Positions 52,347-60,770 of a stretch of DNA of 64,000 nucleotides are shown one piece after another; the stretch's first letter is position 1; each line of letters starts with the position of its first letter. Origin of the DNA: Bacteroidales bacterium. Its GTDB lineage: Bacteria > Bacteroidota > Bacteroidia > Bacteroidales > ML635J-15. The stretch covers positions 147,402-211,401 of the forward strand of contig JAISPG010000069.1 in NCBI GenBank assembly GCA_031275085.1. The letters run 5' to 3'. The notes beneath the pieces are model-generated. The model was not told the DNA's origin. It worked only from the letters and a program-made list of their open reading frames with translations, and made no database searches. Made by a program: the position numbers and the translations under genes.

Positions 52347-54339
52347 TGGTTTGGACGTTTTCAAACATTATATTCCTATCCCCTTTCGGATAGGCAAGAA
52401 TTTCCTGAATCCGTTGTACGAAGATAGCAAAGCATCCTGCAATGTTTATTTCGACCGGAAAAGCGGATGTTATAAACTCAAAGATTTCGGCAATGACGAT
52501 TATAGTGGAGATTGTTTCTTTTTTGTCGGTAAACTGAAAGGGTTGGATTGCAGGCAACCCGATAATTTTAAAGAGATTTTGAGCATTATCAATCAGGATT
52601 TGTGTTTGGGATTATCGGAAAACAGTCAGGAATACGTTGTTGCGAAACCTCAAAAGGCAGAAAGTAATATTATTCAGGAGAAACCATCAAAGCCTTTTTT
52701 CTTTAAGGAACAATGTTTTACGATGAAAGAATTATTGTATTGGGAACAATTCGGCATCAAACAGGAAATCCTCAATCATTATAAGGTTTGTTCTGTCAAA
52801 GAGTTCCAAAGCGAGAATGCAGAGGGTAAAACCTATACATTAACTTCCTGTCTCGAAGAAACAATGTTTGGCTACAAAGGGAAACGGTATGTCAAGTTGT
52901 ATCGTCCGTTTTCTCAAATCCGATTTTTGTACGGTGGAGATATTGGCGATAATTATTGTTTCGGATTGGAACAGCTTCCGGCAAAGGGCGATACCTTGTT
53001 TATTACAGGTGGCGAAAAAGATGTGATGGCGTTGGCTTCGCATGGTTTTCATGCCATTTGTTTCAATAGCGAAACCGTACATATTCCGCAGGATATTATC
53101 CATAATCTGACTTTTCGTTTCAAACATATCATTTTGTTATATGATGTGGATAAAACGGGCTTAAATGCTTCTGCCAAACAGGAAAAACAATTAGCTGAAT
53201 ATGAGGTTAAACGGTTGATATTACCACTTTCAGGGACGAAAGAAGAGAAAGATATATCAGATTATTTTAAATTAGGAAACGGTCGTGATGAATTTATGAG
53301 ACTGTTTCTTGATTTTCTGGATAAACTCTATAACGACACAATGACTATGCTCAAATCATGTGAAATAGATTTTGATAATCCTCCGGTAAAAGCCCAGGAA
53401 ATTATTTCTGCCGGAGATGTTCCGTTAGGAACGCAAGGAAATATTCTTTGTATTACAGGAGGAGAGGGTACAGGCAAAAGCAATTATGTAGCTTCTTTAG
53501 TTGCCGGCTCTGTCCGAATTTCCAATACGATTGATACATTAGGGATTACTGTAAATGAGAATAAGAAACATAAAGCAGTCTTACTTTATGATACCGAACA
53601 ATCAGAAGTACAACTTTTCAAAAACGTTTCCAATCTGTTGAAACGGGCAAAACTCAATGACAAACCCAATGAACTGAAAGCATTTTGCTTGACAGGAATG
53701 TCCCGGAAAGAGCGTTTGCAATCCATTGTCCAAAGCATGGATAAGTTCTATTATGAATTTGGCGGGATTCAATTGGTCATTATTGATGGTATCGCCGACT
53801 TGGTTCATTCTGCCAATGATGAAGCTGAAAGTTTGCGTGTGGTTGATGAACTCTACCGATTGGCAGGAATCTACCAGACTTGTATGGTTTGCGTTCTACA
53901 CTATGTTCCCAATGGCTTGAAACTACGTGGTCATTTAGGTTCGGAACTGCAACGAAAATCCTCTGCCATTCTTTCCATTGAATTGGATAATGACCAATCT
54001 ACATCTGTCGTCAAAGCCTTGAAAGTGCGTGAAGGAAGTCCGTTGGATGTTCCGTTGATGCAATTTTCATGGGATAAGGAAACCGGAATGCACGTCTATC
54101 GTGGAGAAAAGCCCAGAGAAGAAAAGGAGAAACGCAAAGAGAAAGAATTGCTTGGCGTTGCCCGTGAAGTTTTTGACCAACAAAGCTTTATCACTTACAT
54201 TGACTTATGCGAACAGATACAGCAAATCATGGATGTAAAGGAACGCACGGCCAAAAGTTATATCCGCTTTATGCGGGAAAAGGAGATTATTGTCAAAGAT
54301 CCTTCCAATCAGAATTATTTCATCAAAGGACATATCTAA
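52309..54339 (+). CDS. Toprim primase / RepA-like helicase fusion
   Basis: A 676-residue replication protein. The N-terminal part has Cys residues (C44, C54, C69) of a primase-type zinc site. Residues 230-285 are a Toprim domain (LFITGGEKDVMALASHG, ILLYDVDKTG). Residues 375-600 are an AAA_25/RepA-like helicase with Walker A GGEGTGKSN (384-392), AVLLYDTEQSE, and LVIIDGIADLV as Walker B. A winged-helix-like C-terminus follows (KERTAKSYIRFMREKEIIVK). It should prime and unwind the element's DNA during transfer or replication. Confidence 0.88.
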   Translation: MLNKEELLRRTNNGLDVFKHYIPIPFRIGKNFLNPLYEDSKASCNVYFDRKSGCYKLKDFGNDDYSGDCFFFVGKLKGLDCRQPDNFKEILSIINQDLCLGLSENSQEYVVAKPQKAESNIIQEKPSKPFFFKEQCFTMKELLYWEQFGIKQEILNHYKVCSVKEFQSENAEGKTYTLTSCLEETMFGYKGKRYVKLYRPFSQIRFLYGGDIGDNYCFGLEQLPAKGDTLFITGGEKDVMALASHGFHAICFNSETVHIPQDIIHNLTFRFKHIILLYDVDKTGLNASAKQEKQLAEYEVKRLILPLSGTKEEKDISDYFKLGNGRDEFMRLFLDFLDKLYNDTMTMLKSCEIDFDNPPVKAQEIISAGDVPLGTQGNILCITGGEGTGKSNYVASLVAGSVRISNTIDTLGITVNENKKHKAVLLYDTEQSEVQLFKNVSNLLKRAKLNDKPNELKAFCLTGMSRKERLQSIVQSMDKFYYEFGGIQLVIIDGIADLVHSANDEAESLRVVDELYRLAGIYQTCMVCVLHYVPNGLKLRGHLGSELQRKSSAILSIELDNDQSTSVVKALKVREGSPLDVPLMQFSWDKETGMHVYRGEKPREEKEKRKEKELLGVAREVFDQQSFITYIDLCEQIQQIMDVKERTAKSYIRFMREKEIIVKDPSNQNYFIKGHI

Positions 54340-54351
54340 ACCGTTATCATT

Positions 54352-54630
54352 ATGAATATTGACAGAGAAACATTTATTGCCTATATGGAGCGTATGATAG
54401 ACAGGTTTGATATGCTCGATAAAAAAGTAGAACGTTTGACCACACAGCAAAACTGTCTGGATGGTGAAAAATTATTGGATAATCAGGATATGATGTTCCT
54501 GCTGAAAGTCAGTTCCCGTACTTTGCAACGTTACCGGACAAAAGGAATTTTGCCTTTTATCAAACTGAATGACGGGCGTTGTTATTATAAAGAATCGGAT
54601 GTGCATCGGTTGATAAGGGAGAAGTGGTAA
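54352..54630 (+). CDS. Excisionase-like HTH protein
   Basis: A 92-residue protein: a short amphipathic start (YMERMIDRFDMLDKKVERLT) and HTH DNQDMMFLLKVSSRTLQRYR then KGILPFIKLNDGRCYYKESD. Same family as the gene at 51987. Two decayed copies of this very gene lie at 3546-3664 and 4810-4890. It follows the primase-helicase gene after 12 bp. Confidence 0.82.
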   Translation: MNIDRETFIAYMERMIDRFDMLDKKVERLTTQQNCLDGEKLLDNQDMMFLLKVSSRTLQRYRTKGILPFIKLNDGRCYYKESDVHRLIREKW

Positions 54631-54661
54631 AGCAAGAGGGCAATTTGTAATGCCCCTTGTT

Positions 54662-55405
54662 TTATAAAACAATTATGCTTTTATGTTGGGCATCAATTAT
54701 GTATTGATGTTCGGCAATAAAAGAAGTAAAAAAGTATTTCTGATAATCTTTGTGTAAGAAACTTGTATATAATTTAAGTGGTATCTCATATCTATAATAA
54801 ACTGTGCCGGGATTGCTTTTCAAGACATCTGGAGTTATGAAAGGAGTTAATGTGATTTTCCCTTCTTCTGTAGGTGGATCCATTAAACGATTGACATGGT
54901 CTCTATCAGTATTGGTTAGTATTAATTTATTGAATAATGTCGAATCAGGATATTTTTCTTTAACTGCGAAAAAAATTAGATTATCAATTTCATCTTGAGG
55001 ATAGTCCTTTTGTCTTGGGTATTCATCAAAAAAATTAATAGGTTCTGAATTTGGTGTCATTTTATAATTTGAAGCGAATGGACGTTTATACATAAAATAT
55101 GACACATCTTGTTTACCATATTGTGTCGGTATATTAAGTGTAATTATTTTTAAGATGCTCCATTCACTTTCATCAAGGAATCTCAATACTCGTTCATCAT
55201 CATCTCCATATAATTCGGGGATGGTTACTTCAAGTGCTTTAGCTATTTTTTCCAAAGTTGTTCTACGAGTATTTCCTGTAGAAATTATTCGGCTTAAAGA
55301 TTGAGGGTGAATATCTATTGCTTCTGCTAAATCAGCAATTGTCCATTTTTTTGCGGAACAAAGCTCTTTGACCTTTTTCATGATATTAAGTTCGCTTTCC
55401 TGCAC
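54662..55405 (-). CDS. XRE-family regulator with long C-terminal domain of unknown function
   Basis: Residues 9-65 are a Cro/CI-type HTH (ELCSAKKWTIADLAEAIDIH then PQSLSRIISTGNTRRTTLEK). Residues 80-247 (SILKIITLNIPTQYGKQDVS ... YFFTSFIAEHQYIIDAQHKS) have no family I recognise. The gene faces the upstream HTH gene tail to tail. A -7 box TATCTTTG lies at 55435-55442. It may control maintenance or transfer of the element. Confidence 0.75.
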   Translation of the reverse strand: MQESELNIMKKVKELCSAKKWTIADLAEAIDIHPQSLSRIISTGNTRRTTLEKIAKALEVTIPELYGDDDERVLRFLDESEWSILKIITLNIPTQYGKQDVSYFMYKRPFASNYKMTPNSEPINFFDEYPRQKDYPQDEIDNLIFFAVKEKYPDSTLFNKLILTNTDRDHVNRLMDPPTEEGKITLTPFITPDVLKSNPGTVYYRYEIPLKLYTSFLHKDYQKYFFTSFIAEHQYIIDAQHKSIIVL

Positions 55406-55434
55406 AGCGATAGGTTTTAATTATAATAATGTTG

Positions 55435-55442
55435 CAAAGATA
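55435..55442 (-). promoter_or_regulatory. -7 promoter box (TATCTTTG) for the XRE gene
   Basis: On the minus strand TATCTTTG fits TAnnTTTG 29 bp before the start codon. Confidence 0.5.
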
Positions 55443-55553
55443 CAATTTATTTTTAAATACAAACATTATAACAAAAATAATTGTTTTAAATAACATTTGT
55501 ATTTGTGATATGAAAACATTTAAAACATAATGAAATAAATAATACAACATTAT

Positions 55554-55596
55554 TAAACAAAAAAATAGCACTCAATATTTCTATCAGGTGCTATTT
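55554..55596 (-). terminator. Terminator of the DUF3945 gene
   Basis: AAATAGCAC and GTGCTATTT form a 9-bp stem with a 16-base loop; on the minus strand it is followed by TTTTTTTG. It lies 24 bp after the stop codon. Confidence 0.65.
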
Positions 55597-55619
55597 CAAA
55601 TTTTACACGGAAGGAGATA

Positions 55620-57035
55620 TTACATCTTTCTTCCTCTCGATTTTTTCGGTTCTTCCTGTTTTTGTTCTTTCTTTTCCTCCTGCTTTTTCTGCTGATTTTC
55701 GGTAGGCTTTACCTGTTCCGATTTTAGCGGTTCATTGGTTTGTTTAGTAGCTTCGCTGGTTTTGCCATCAGAATTGACAGCTACCTGGGTTTTGTGTTCT
55801 TCTGCCGGAGTAACCTCTTTAGCTTTTTCCTTTGCCTTGTCAGGATTGAACTGATAAAAATCCAGTTTACCTTTCTCGTGATTTACTTTCACATAGGCAT
55901 TGTATTCCTCCCCTTTTCCGTCTTTCATGCCTTTTACATAAATGGTTTTATCGGCTTTCAGGTCAGTCTGTTGCTTTTCGGACAATTCCACTCCTGCAAG
56001 TGATTTCGGAATACGAACAGTTTGTTCCTGGGATTGCCGTTGGATTTGCCGTTCTTCTTTGAGAAAAATAAATTCAAGGCTTCGTTTCTCCGCATTTACC
56101 TGAACCATTGCAGAGAAAGGCTGTTCCTTTGCTGAAATCATATTTTCGAGATATACAGCTTTCCCCTCTCGCAATTCAGCCTTTTGCTTATCGTCCAACT
56201 TCACACCTTTAATCTCATCAGGAAGTTTGATTGATGATGCTTTCATGGAAACCAATTCATTGGTTTGCCTGTCCACGCTGATAAAAGACGGAACATTTTC
56301 GCCTGTGATGTAATTCTTCACATCTACCACACGCCCCATATTGCCTGTCTCTTTCAAGTTCTTTTTGTCTTCATCGCTAAACTGATGGCCAAAGTATGGT
56401 CGGTTTAGTTCCGGTTGTTTACGAATTCCGTGAATTGCCAATACAACATTTCCGTCTTTGTCCGGACGGAATGAAAGCCGTGCATCGGTTTTCATCACAA
56501 CTGTTCCCAAATTGGCTTCAATAGGAAATGTGGATGGCGATTTATAACCTCGCAACATCGGCTCCAATGCTTTTGACTTTTCAAGGTCTTCTTTGGTAAT
56601 ACTCAGATTTTTCAATTCATCCCAATTGATTTTGTTTGGGTCGATAAAATACTTTGTAGATTCGCTTTGCTGTTGGGATTGCTTTTCCGGTTCTTTCACT
56701 TCCACATAAAGTTTGCCCAAGATTTCATCGCCTGCCGGAGTAGGATTTTTCACATTCTCCTCCATGACTTTTGCGGTCTGTTCCGCTTGTCCTGTTTCCA
56801 CTTTAAAGAAATTGAAACGGGTTGGGTCTTTCAACTGACTTGTAAAGTTCTTGAAGAAATTCTCAAACAGATTAGCGTTTTTATCCACTTTCAGGAAATC
56901 GTTGTTATATTCCTGTTTTGGCGGAACAGTTTGCAGTTCACCTTTTTCATCAATTCCTTTGACTACTCCAATTGTTTTCTTTTCCTTATCGAATGCCAAT
57001 AAAACATCCGATTGTTGATTTGAATTTACGTCCAT
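55620..57035 (-). CDS. DUF4099/DUF3945-type transposon protein
   Basis: A 471-residue hydrophilic protein found in Bacteroidota mobile elements. The N-terminal half (DVLLAFDKEKKTIGVVKGID ... WDELKNLSITKEDLEKSKAL) is DUF4099-like; residues 245-385 carry repeats of the form KGVKLDDKQKAELREGKAVY and AGVELSEKQQTDLKADKTIY, the DUF3945 unit. The C-terminal 70 residues are Lys/Glu/Gln-rich and end KKSRGRKM. Its role in transfer is unknown. A palindrome covers its promoter and 5' leader. Confidence 0.85.
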   Translation of the reverse strand: MDVNSNQQSDVLLAFDKEKKTIGVVKGIDEKGELQTVPPKQEYNNDFLKVDKNANLFENFFKNFTSQLKDPTRFNFFKVETGQAEQTAKVMEENVKNPTPAGDEILGKLYVEVKEPEKQSQQQSESTKYFIDPNKINWDELKNLSITKEDLEKSKALEPMLRGYKSPSTFPIEANLGTVVMKTDARLSFRPDKDGNVVLAIHGIRKQPELNRPYFGHQFSDEDKKNLKETGNMGRVVDVKNYITGENVPSFISVDRQTNELVSMKASSIKLPDEIKGVKLDDKQKAELREGKAVYLENMISAKEQPFSAMVQVNAEKRSLEFIFLKEERQIQRQSQEQTVRIPKSLAGVELSEKQQTDLKADKTIYVKGMKDGKGEEYNAYVKVNHEKGKLDFYQFNPDKAKEKAKEVTPAEEHKTQVAVNSDGKTSEATKQTNEPLKSEQVKPTENQQKKQEEKKEQKQEEPKKSRGRKM

Positions 57036-57039
57036 ATTA

Positions 57040-57072
57040 TTTTGATTTTTAAATGATTAAAAATCAAAATTA
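57040..57072 (-). promoter_or_regulatory. Promoter and palindrome before the DUF3945 gene
   Basis: TTTTGATTTTTAA (57040-57052) and TTAAAAATCAAAA (57057-57069) form a perfect 13-bp inverted repeat. On the minus strand the -7 box TAATTTTG (57065-57072) overlaps its outer arm. Likely operator or 5' leader hairpin. Confidence 0.5.
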
Positions 57073-57110
57073 GAATATAAAAAGATACTGATGGCTAATT
57101 TCCAGACAGT

Positions 57111-57154
57111 TGGCAGTAGATGGCGTGGGGTGGCGGTGGATGGCGTAAGGGGTA
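57111..57154. repeat. G-rich imperfect tandem repeat (TGGCGK/GATGGCG)
   Basis: The stretch contains TGGCAG, GATGGCGTGGGG, TGGCGG, GGATGGCG and AAGGGG, very G-rich against the AT-rich surroundings and with no gene. It lies upstream of the DUF3945 promoter and downstream of the helicase gene. Confidence 0.55.
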
Positions 57155-57229
57155 GATAATCTTATTTTTAAAGACTTTACATTATAAATGCAGAAAGAAT
57201 TATATGCACAGTTTGAATAATTTCATAGA

Positions 57230-58954
57230 TTAAAATAATAGTGGGCACTTTTCCTTAGATGGAGTTAGAATAGTTGCTCTTTTAATAGCTCTGGTTACAG
57301 CAACTCTTAATAAAAGTTTAGCCTTACGAACTTCATTGGAGTCTTCAGAATTATGTAAAAATCTTCCATTGTATATATCTTCATAAATTATCACCTCATC
57401 GAATTCTTTACCTTTTGCTTTGTGTATAGTCATTAATAGAATACCTTTAGGTACTTTTGCTGTCATACTAAAATGTTCTTGTAATAAAGCATTTCTTACT
57501 AGATTAACAGCACCTTTATAATTACTTTGCTCTCTCCATAATTCAGCAAGTCCAGATTGTAAGATAGAACCTCTGTGTAGTAATTTTATGAACATAGCGT
57601 CCTTAAAGATTTGATTTAAAGTATCTGATTTACATATGCTAATAATGCTTCTCATATTAATCCAATCTTCTATCGGATCGCCACACAACTGTAATTCTGA
57701 ACAAGCAATTGCTAATTGGCGACATTCTAATAACATTGGTTTATTAGTCTTAGAAGCACGAGTTTGAATAAATTGTTCTAAAGAACGAGATATCCCAATA
57801 TCTTTTTTAGAAATTTTTCCATTCCCTCGCCCCCTGACATAATCATTCAAATGACTTATTAACCTGTCCATAATTTCCAAGTCGGGTTCTCCTTGTTCCA
57901 TTAAACCTGCAATAAAAACAGCTGCTAATGAAAGTGCCGCTTGATCTATTGCAACATCATGTACGATTGGAGGCAATATTTGTCCACCAGCAAAATTTTG
58001 TTTTCTGCTCAAAACATCAGAAACTTGTAACATCAACTTATTGGAAGGAACCAATATTGCCAATGACCAATCCACAACATCTTTATTTAATCTACTTCGA
58101 GCGGCTAAAACTTCCGTTTTTAACTTAATATGAGGTGGATTTGAAAAAGGATAAGCAATACATTTTACATCATTATATTCATTGCTTGCATTTCCCCCTT
58201 TTAGTAGATCATTTCCGAAGCTTGTTATGTCTGTCCCATTACTCCGATTATTTTCTGTTTCAAAATCAAAGAAAGTAGGTTTAAAATGACTCATATACTC
58301 ATCTATCCTTTTAGGGTCTGCTCCCCTAAAATCGTATATTCGCTGCTCGGCATCTGCAAGTGCGATGATTCTACTATATCTTCCTAAATTTTTTACCAGC
58401 TCCCATTCGCTTAAATTAGTATCTTGAAATTCATCAAAAATAATTATTGGATACCTGTCGCAAATAATTTTACACAACGGATCACTTTGATTCAATAAAT
58501 TAGAACACAATTCAGCAAAAAGATCAAAGTGTAAATATCCTTCCTCATAAAATAATCTTTGTTGTTCAGAATGCCTTTGACTTGAATCAATTTCCGCCAA
58601 TTTCGCAGCAGCTTCTGGTGGAGGAAGAAGTTTGATTTGTCTAAAATCACATAGAAGGTAACCATGCGATTTCAGTATGTTCCATGTAAATCCATGATAA
58701 GTATTTATTTCTATTTTTCTTTTTATTTCTTTTGAGAATCCTAAGCCCACTAATTTTTCTTCAACCCTTGAAACCGTTACACGGGCAAAACTAAGGAATA
58801 GTATTCGCTGTCCCGAAAGCAAAACATTATTTGAAATTTCATGTTTTGCCTTCAATAGAGCTATAGTTGTTTTGCCTGATCCAGGACCTCCCAAAACAAG
58901 TAAATTGCCATCAGACTTTAATAACTCCTTTTTTGCATCAGACAGTTCGAACAT
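57230..58954 (-). CDS. gajB: UvrD-like helicase, Gabija GajB-like
   Basis: A 574-residue superfamily 1 helicase: motif I GGPGSGKTT (22-30), motif Ia LFLSFARVTVSRVEE, motif II IIIFDEFQDTN, motif III ALADAEQRIYDFRGA, motif V MTIHKAKGKEFDEV and motif VI LRVAVTRAIKRA. It starts 4 bp after the OLD nuclease gene. OLD plus UvrD is the gene pair of Gabija anti-phage systems (class 2 OLD). GajB proteins are often near 500 residues, so this one is somewhat long. Predicted to sense DNA ends or loss of nucleotides with the nuclease. Confidence 0.75.
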   Translation of the reverse strand: MFELSDAKKELLKSDGNLLVLGGPGSGKTTIALLKAKHEISNNVLLSGQRILFLSFARVTVSRVEEKLVGLGFSKEIKRKIEINTYHGFTWNILKSHGYLLCDFRQIKLLPPPEAAAKLAEIDSSQRHSEQQRLFYEEGYLHFDLFAELCSNLLNQSDPLCKIICDRYPIIIFDEFQDTNLSEWELVKNLGRYSRIIALADAEQRIYDFRGADPKRIDEYMSHFKPTFFDFETENNRSNGTDITSFGNDLLKGGNASNEYNDVKCIAYPFSNPPHIKLKTEVLAARSRLNKDVVDWSLAILVPSNKLMLQVSDVLSRKQNFAGGQILPPIVHDVAIDQAALSLAAVFIAGLMEQGEPDLEIMDRLISHLNDYVRGRGNGKISKKDIGISRSLEQFIQTRASKTNKPMLLECRQLAIACSELQLCGDPIEDWINMRSIISICKSDTLNQIFKDAMFIKLLHRGSILQSGLAELWREQSNYKGAVNLVRNALLQEHFSMTAKVPKGILLMTIHKAKGKEFDEVIIYEDIYNGRFLHNSEDSNEVRKAKLLLRVAVTRAIKRATILTPSKEKCPLLF

Positions 58955-58958
58955 ATTC

Positions 58959-60701
58959 TCAAACTAATTCTATTAATCCTGTAATACTTTCAATTGTCTT
59001 TACTATATATTCCGGCATTTCCTCCTTTGTGTTACATGAAGACAATAATTCGGCAGCGATTCCCGAACCTTTATTATTTTTCAGGAGTTGGAACGTTGTA
59101 TCTTTATATTCCTCATCAGAGGAACACATACTTGGTTTAGGTGTTATATGTGCTGGCCATTCTCCATTATCTTCAAGCGCAATTGCATATTTTTTCAGAA
59201 CATCAATAGAGATGCCATTCAGAAGTACTTTTTCAAATCCTTTCTCCTGTGCCTCAAAAGGATAGTGGACATTTTCAATTATTTCAAGCAAACTTTCATC
59301 TGATTGTTTATCAAAAACAGCAAATACTTCTTTTCCAAGTCTTTTGTAGAATCCGCCTATTGCAGCAACTTGAGTTTCTGTTCCTGCATCTATAATAGTT
59401 ATTCCTAGGGCATCTAATGTTTTGAATTTATCGGGAGATATCTCATTAAGTCTTTTTGCACAAGCAGGAAAAGAGTCGTACTCTGTACGCCCTTCCGTTA
59501 TTAATACACGTCTTGATAATAACCCCTCACAAAATCGCCTTCTAAATGCGTCCTTATAACTTTTTGGTTTAATGGTAGGTGGGTAAGTCGCAGAGATTCC
59601 TTTAAGCTTGCCGTCTTTATCCCGATTAAGCACTAATACTTGCGTTGGGTCAAATTCTTCTAAAACATAAGGAGAGTGTGAGGTAAATATTGCTTGTGCC
59701 GATTTTTCTCTAATACTATTTATTATACGTTTTTGGGTATATGGAGGTATAGCTATTTCTGGTTCCTCCATCGCAAAAATCACGTTTTGCTTTAAGTCTG
59801 CTATCATAGATAGTAATACCAAAACCAAAGCGTTAATAGTTCCTGTTCCCTGATGTTGAAATGGAGCTGAATACTTAGAGCCATCGCTGGTTGTTGCCCC
59901 CGTTCCAATAAAAATGGTCAAAAGATGTCTTAAATGTTCTCTAGTTAAGTTGGATACACGTAGCTTAGGGTTCTCTGCCCATTCGACAGGAACAATTTCT
60001 CTGATAGCAGACTGTATATTCTCTAATACCTCCGAAATGCCCAGTTCGGGTTTCTCAGCAACGCTTAAATCTCTTAATTGGGTTAAAATATCTTCCCACA
60101 TTTGAGGACGTAATTCCATTAATTTAAGAATAATATCTAGTAAAGAGCCCCTCTCTAAACTTAATGCTCTTGAACCTGTCCGTAATGTTCGTAGATACAA
60201 AAAACCGCATAATCTTTTATCGTTTTTTCCGAATCGAGATTGTTCTTCTGTGGCTTCTACTGGGTTACAGAAATAGGTTTTACCAATAAAATCGTCTTCT
60301 TCTTTATCATAATATCCTTTAAATGCTACACGTAATGCTGCAATAACTTTTTTATCACCTGTTTTATCTGCTTCATTTACAAATGATTTTCTTTCAAGAT
60401 TCCACCATTCAATGTTAGAATAAAAATGTCGTATCTGTTCTTCGCTTAGATTTATTATTACAGTTTCAATATTTATTTCGACAGATTTATCAGCTATTAA
60501 ATATTCTCCTGCATAAAAATCATGTTCGTCAATTACTGGGTATTTTGATAATCTATCTGGCCCAAGAGTTAGATCTATTGCTTCCAATACAGTAGATTTA
60601 CCAACATTGTTATCTCCAACCAAAACTGTATGAGCATTAAAAAAGAGTTCACTTTCCTTTATTCCTCTAAAGTTTTCAATCTTTAATCGTGCTATCTCCA
60701 T
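58959..60701 (-). CDS. gajA: OLD-family ATPase/Toprim nuclease, Gabija GajA-like
   Basis: I start at MEIARLKIENFRGIKES, because the -7 box at 60724-60731 excludes the longer frame. At 580 residues it has the usual size. The ATPase half shows Walker A GDNNVGKST (29-37) and VIFAMEEPEIAIPP as signature/Walker B with IFTSHSPYVLEEF. The Toprim half has LITEGRTEYDSFP (metal Glu) and AVFDKQSDES. Class 2 OLD proteins next to UvrD nick DNA when nucleotide pools fall, stopping phage. The pair lies between DUF3945 and mobC as mobile-element cargo. Confidence 0.8.
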   Translation of the reverse strand: MEIARLKIENFRGIKESELFFNAHTVLVGDNNVGKSTVLEAIDLTLGPDRLSKYPVIDEHDFYAGEYLIADKSVEINIETVIINLSEEQIRHFYSNIEWWNLERKSFVNEADKTGDKKVIAALRVAFKGYYDKEEDDFIGKTYFCNPVEATEEQSRFGKNDKRLCGFLYLRTLRTGSRALSLERGSLLDIILKLMELRPQMWEDILTQLRDLSVAEKPELGISEVLENIQSAIREIVPVEWAENPKLRVSNLTREHLRHLLTIFIGTGATTSDGSKYSAPFQHQGTGTINALVLVLLSMIADLKQNVIFAMEEPEIAIPPYTQKRIINSIREKSAQAIFTSHSPYVLEEFDPTQVLVLNRDKDGKLKGISATYPPTIKPKSYKDAFRRRFCEGLLSRRVLITEGRTEYDSFPACAKRLNEISPDKFKTLDALGITIIDAGTETQVAAIGGFYKRLGKEVFAVFDKQSDESLLEIIENVHYPFEAQEKGFEKVLLNGISIDVLKKYAIALEDNGEWPAHITPKPSMCSSDEEYKDTTFQLLKNNKGSGIAAELLSSCNTKEEMPEYIVKTIESITGLIELV

Positions 60702-60723
60702 AAATACAGGTATTAAGTTATCG

Positions 60724-60731
60724 CAAAAGTA
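60724..60731 (-). promoter_or_regulatory. -7 promoter box (TACTTTTG) for the Gabija-like pair
   Basis: On the minus strand TACTTTTG lies 22 bp before the chosen ATG, giving the defence pair its own promoter. Confidence 0.55.
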
Positions 60732-60770
60732 CAATAAAAATATTGACTTATGTTATTTTAACCTGTATTT

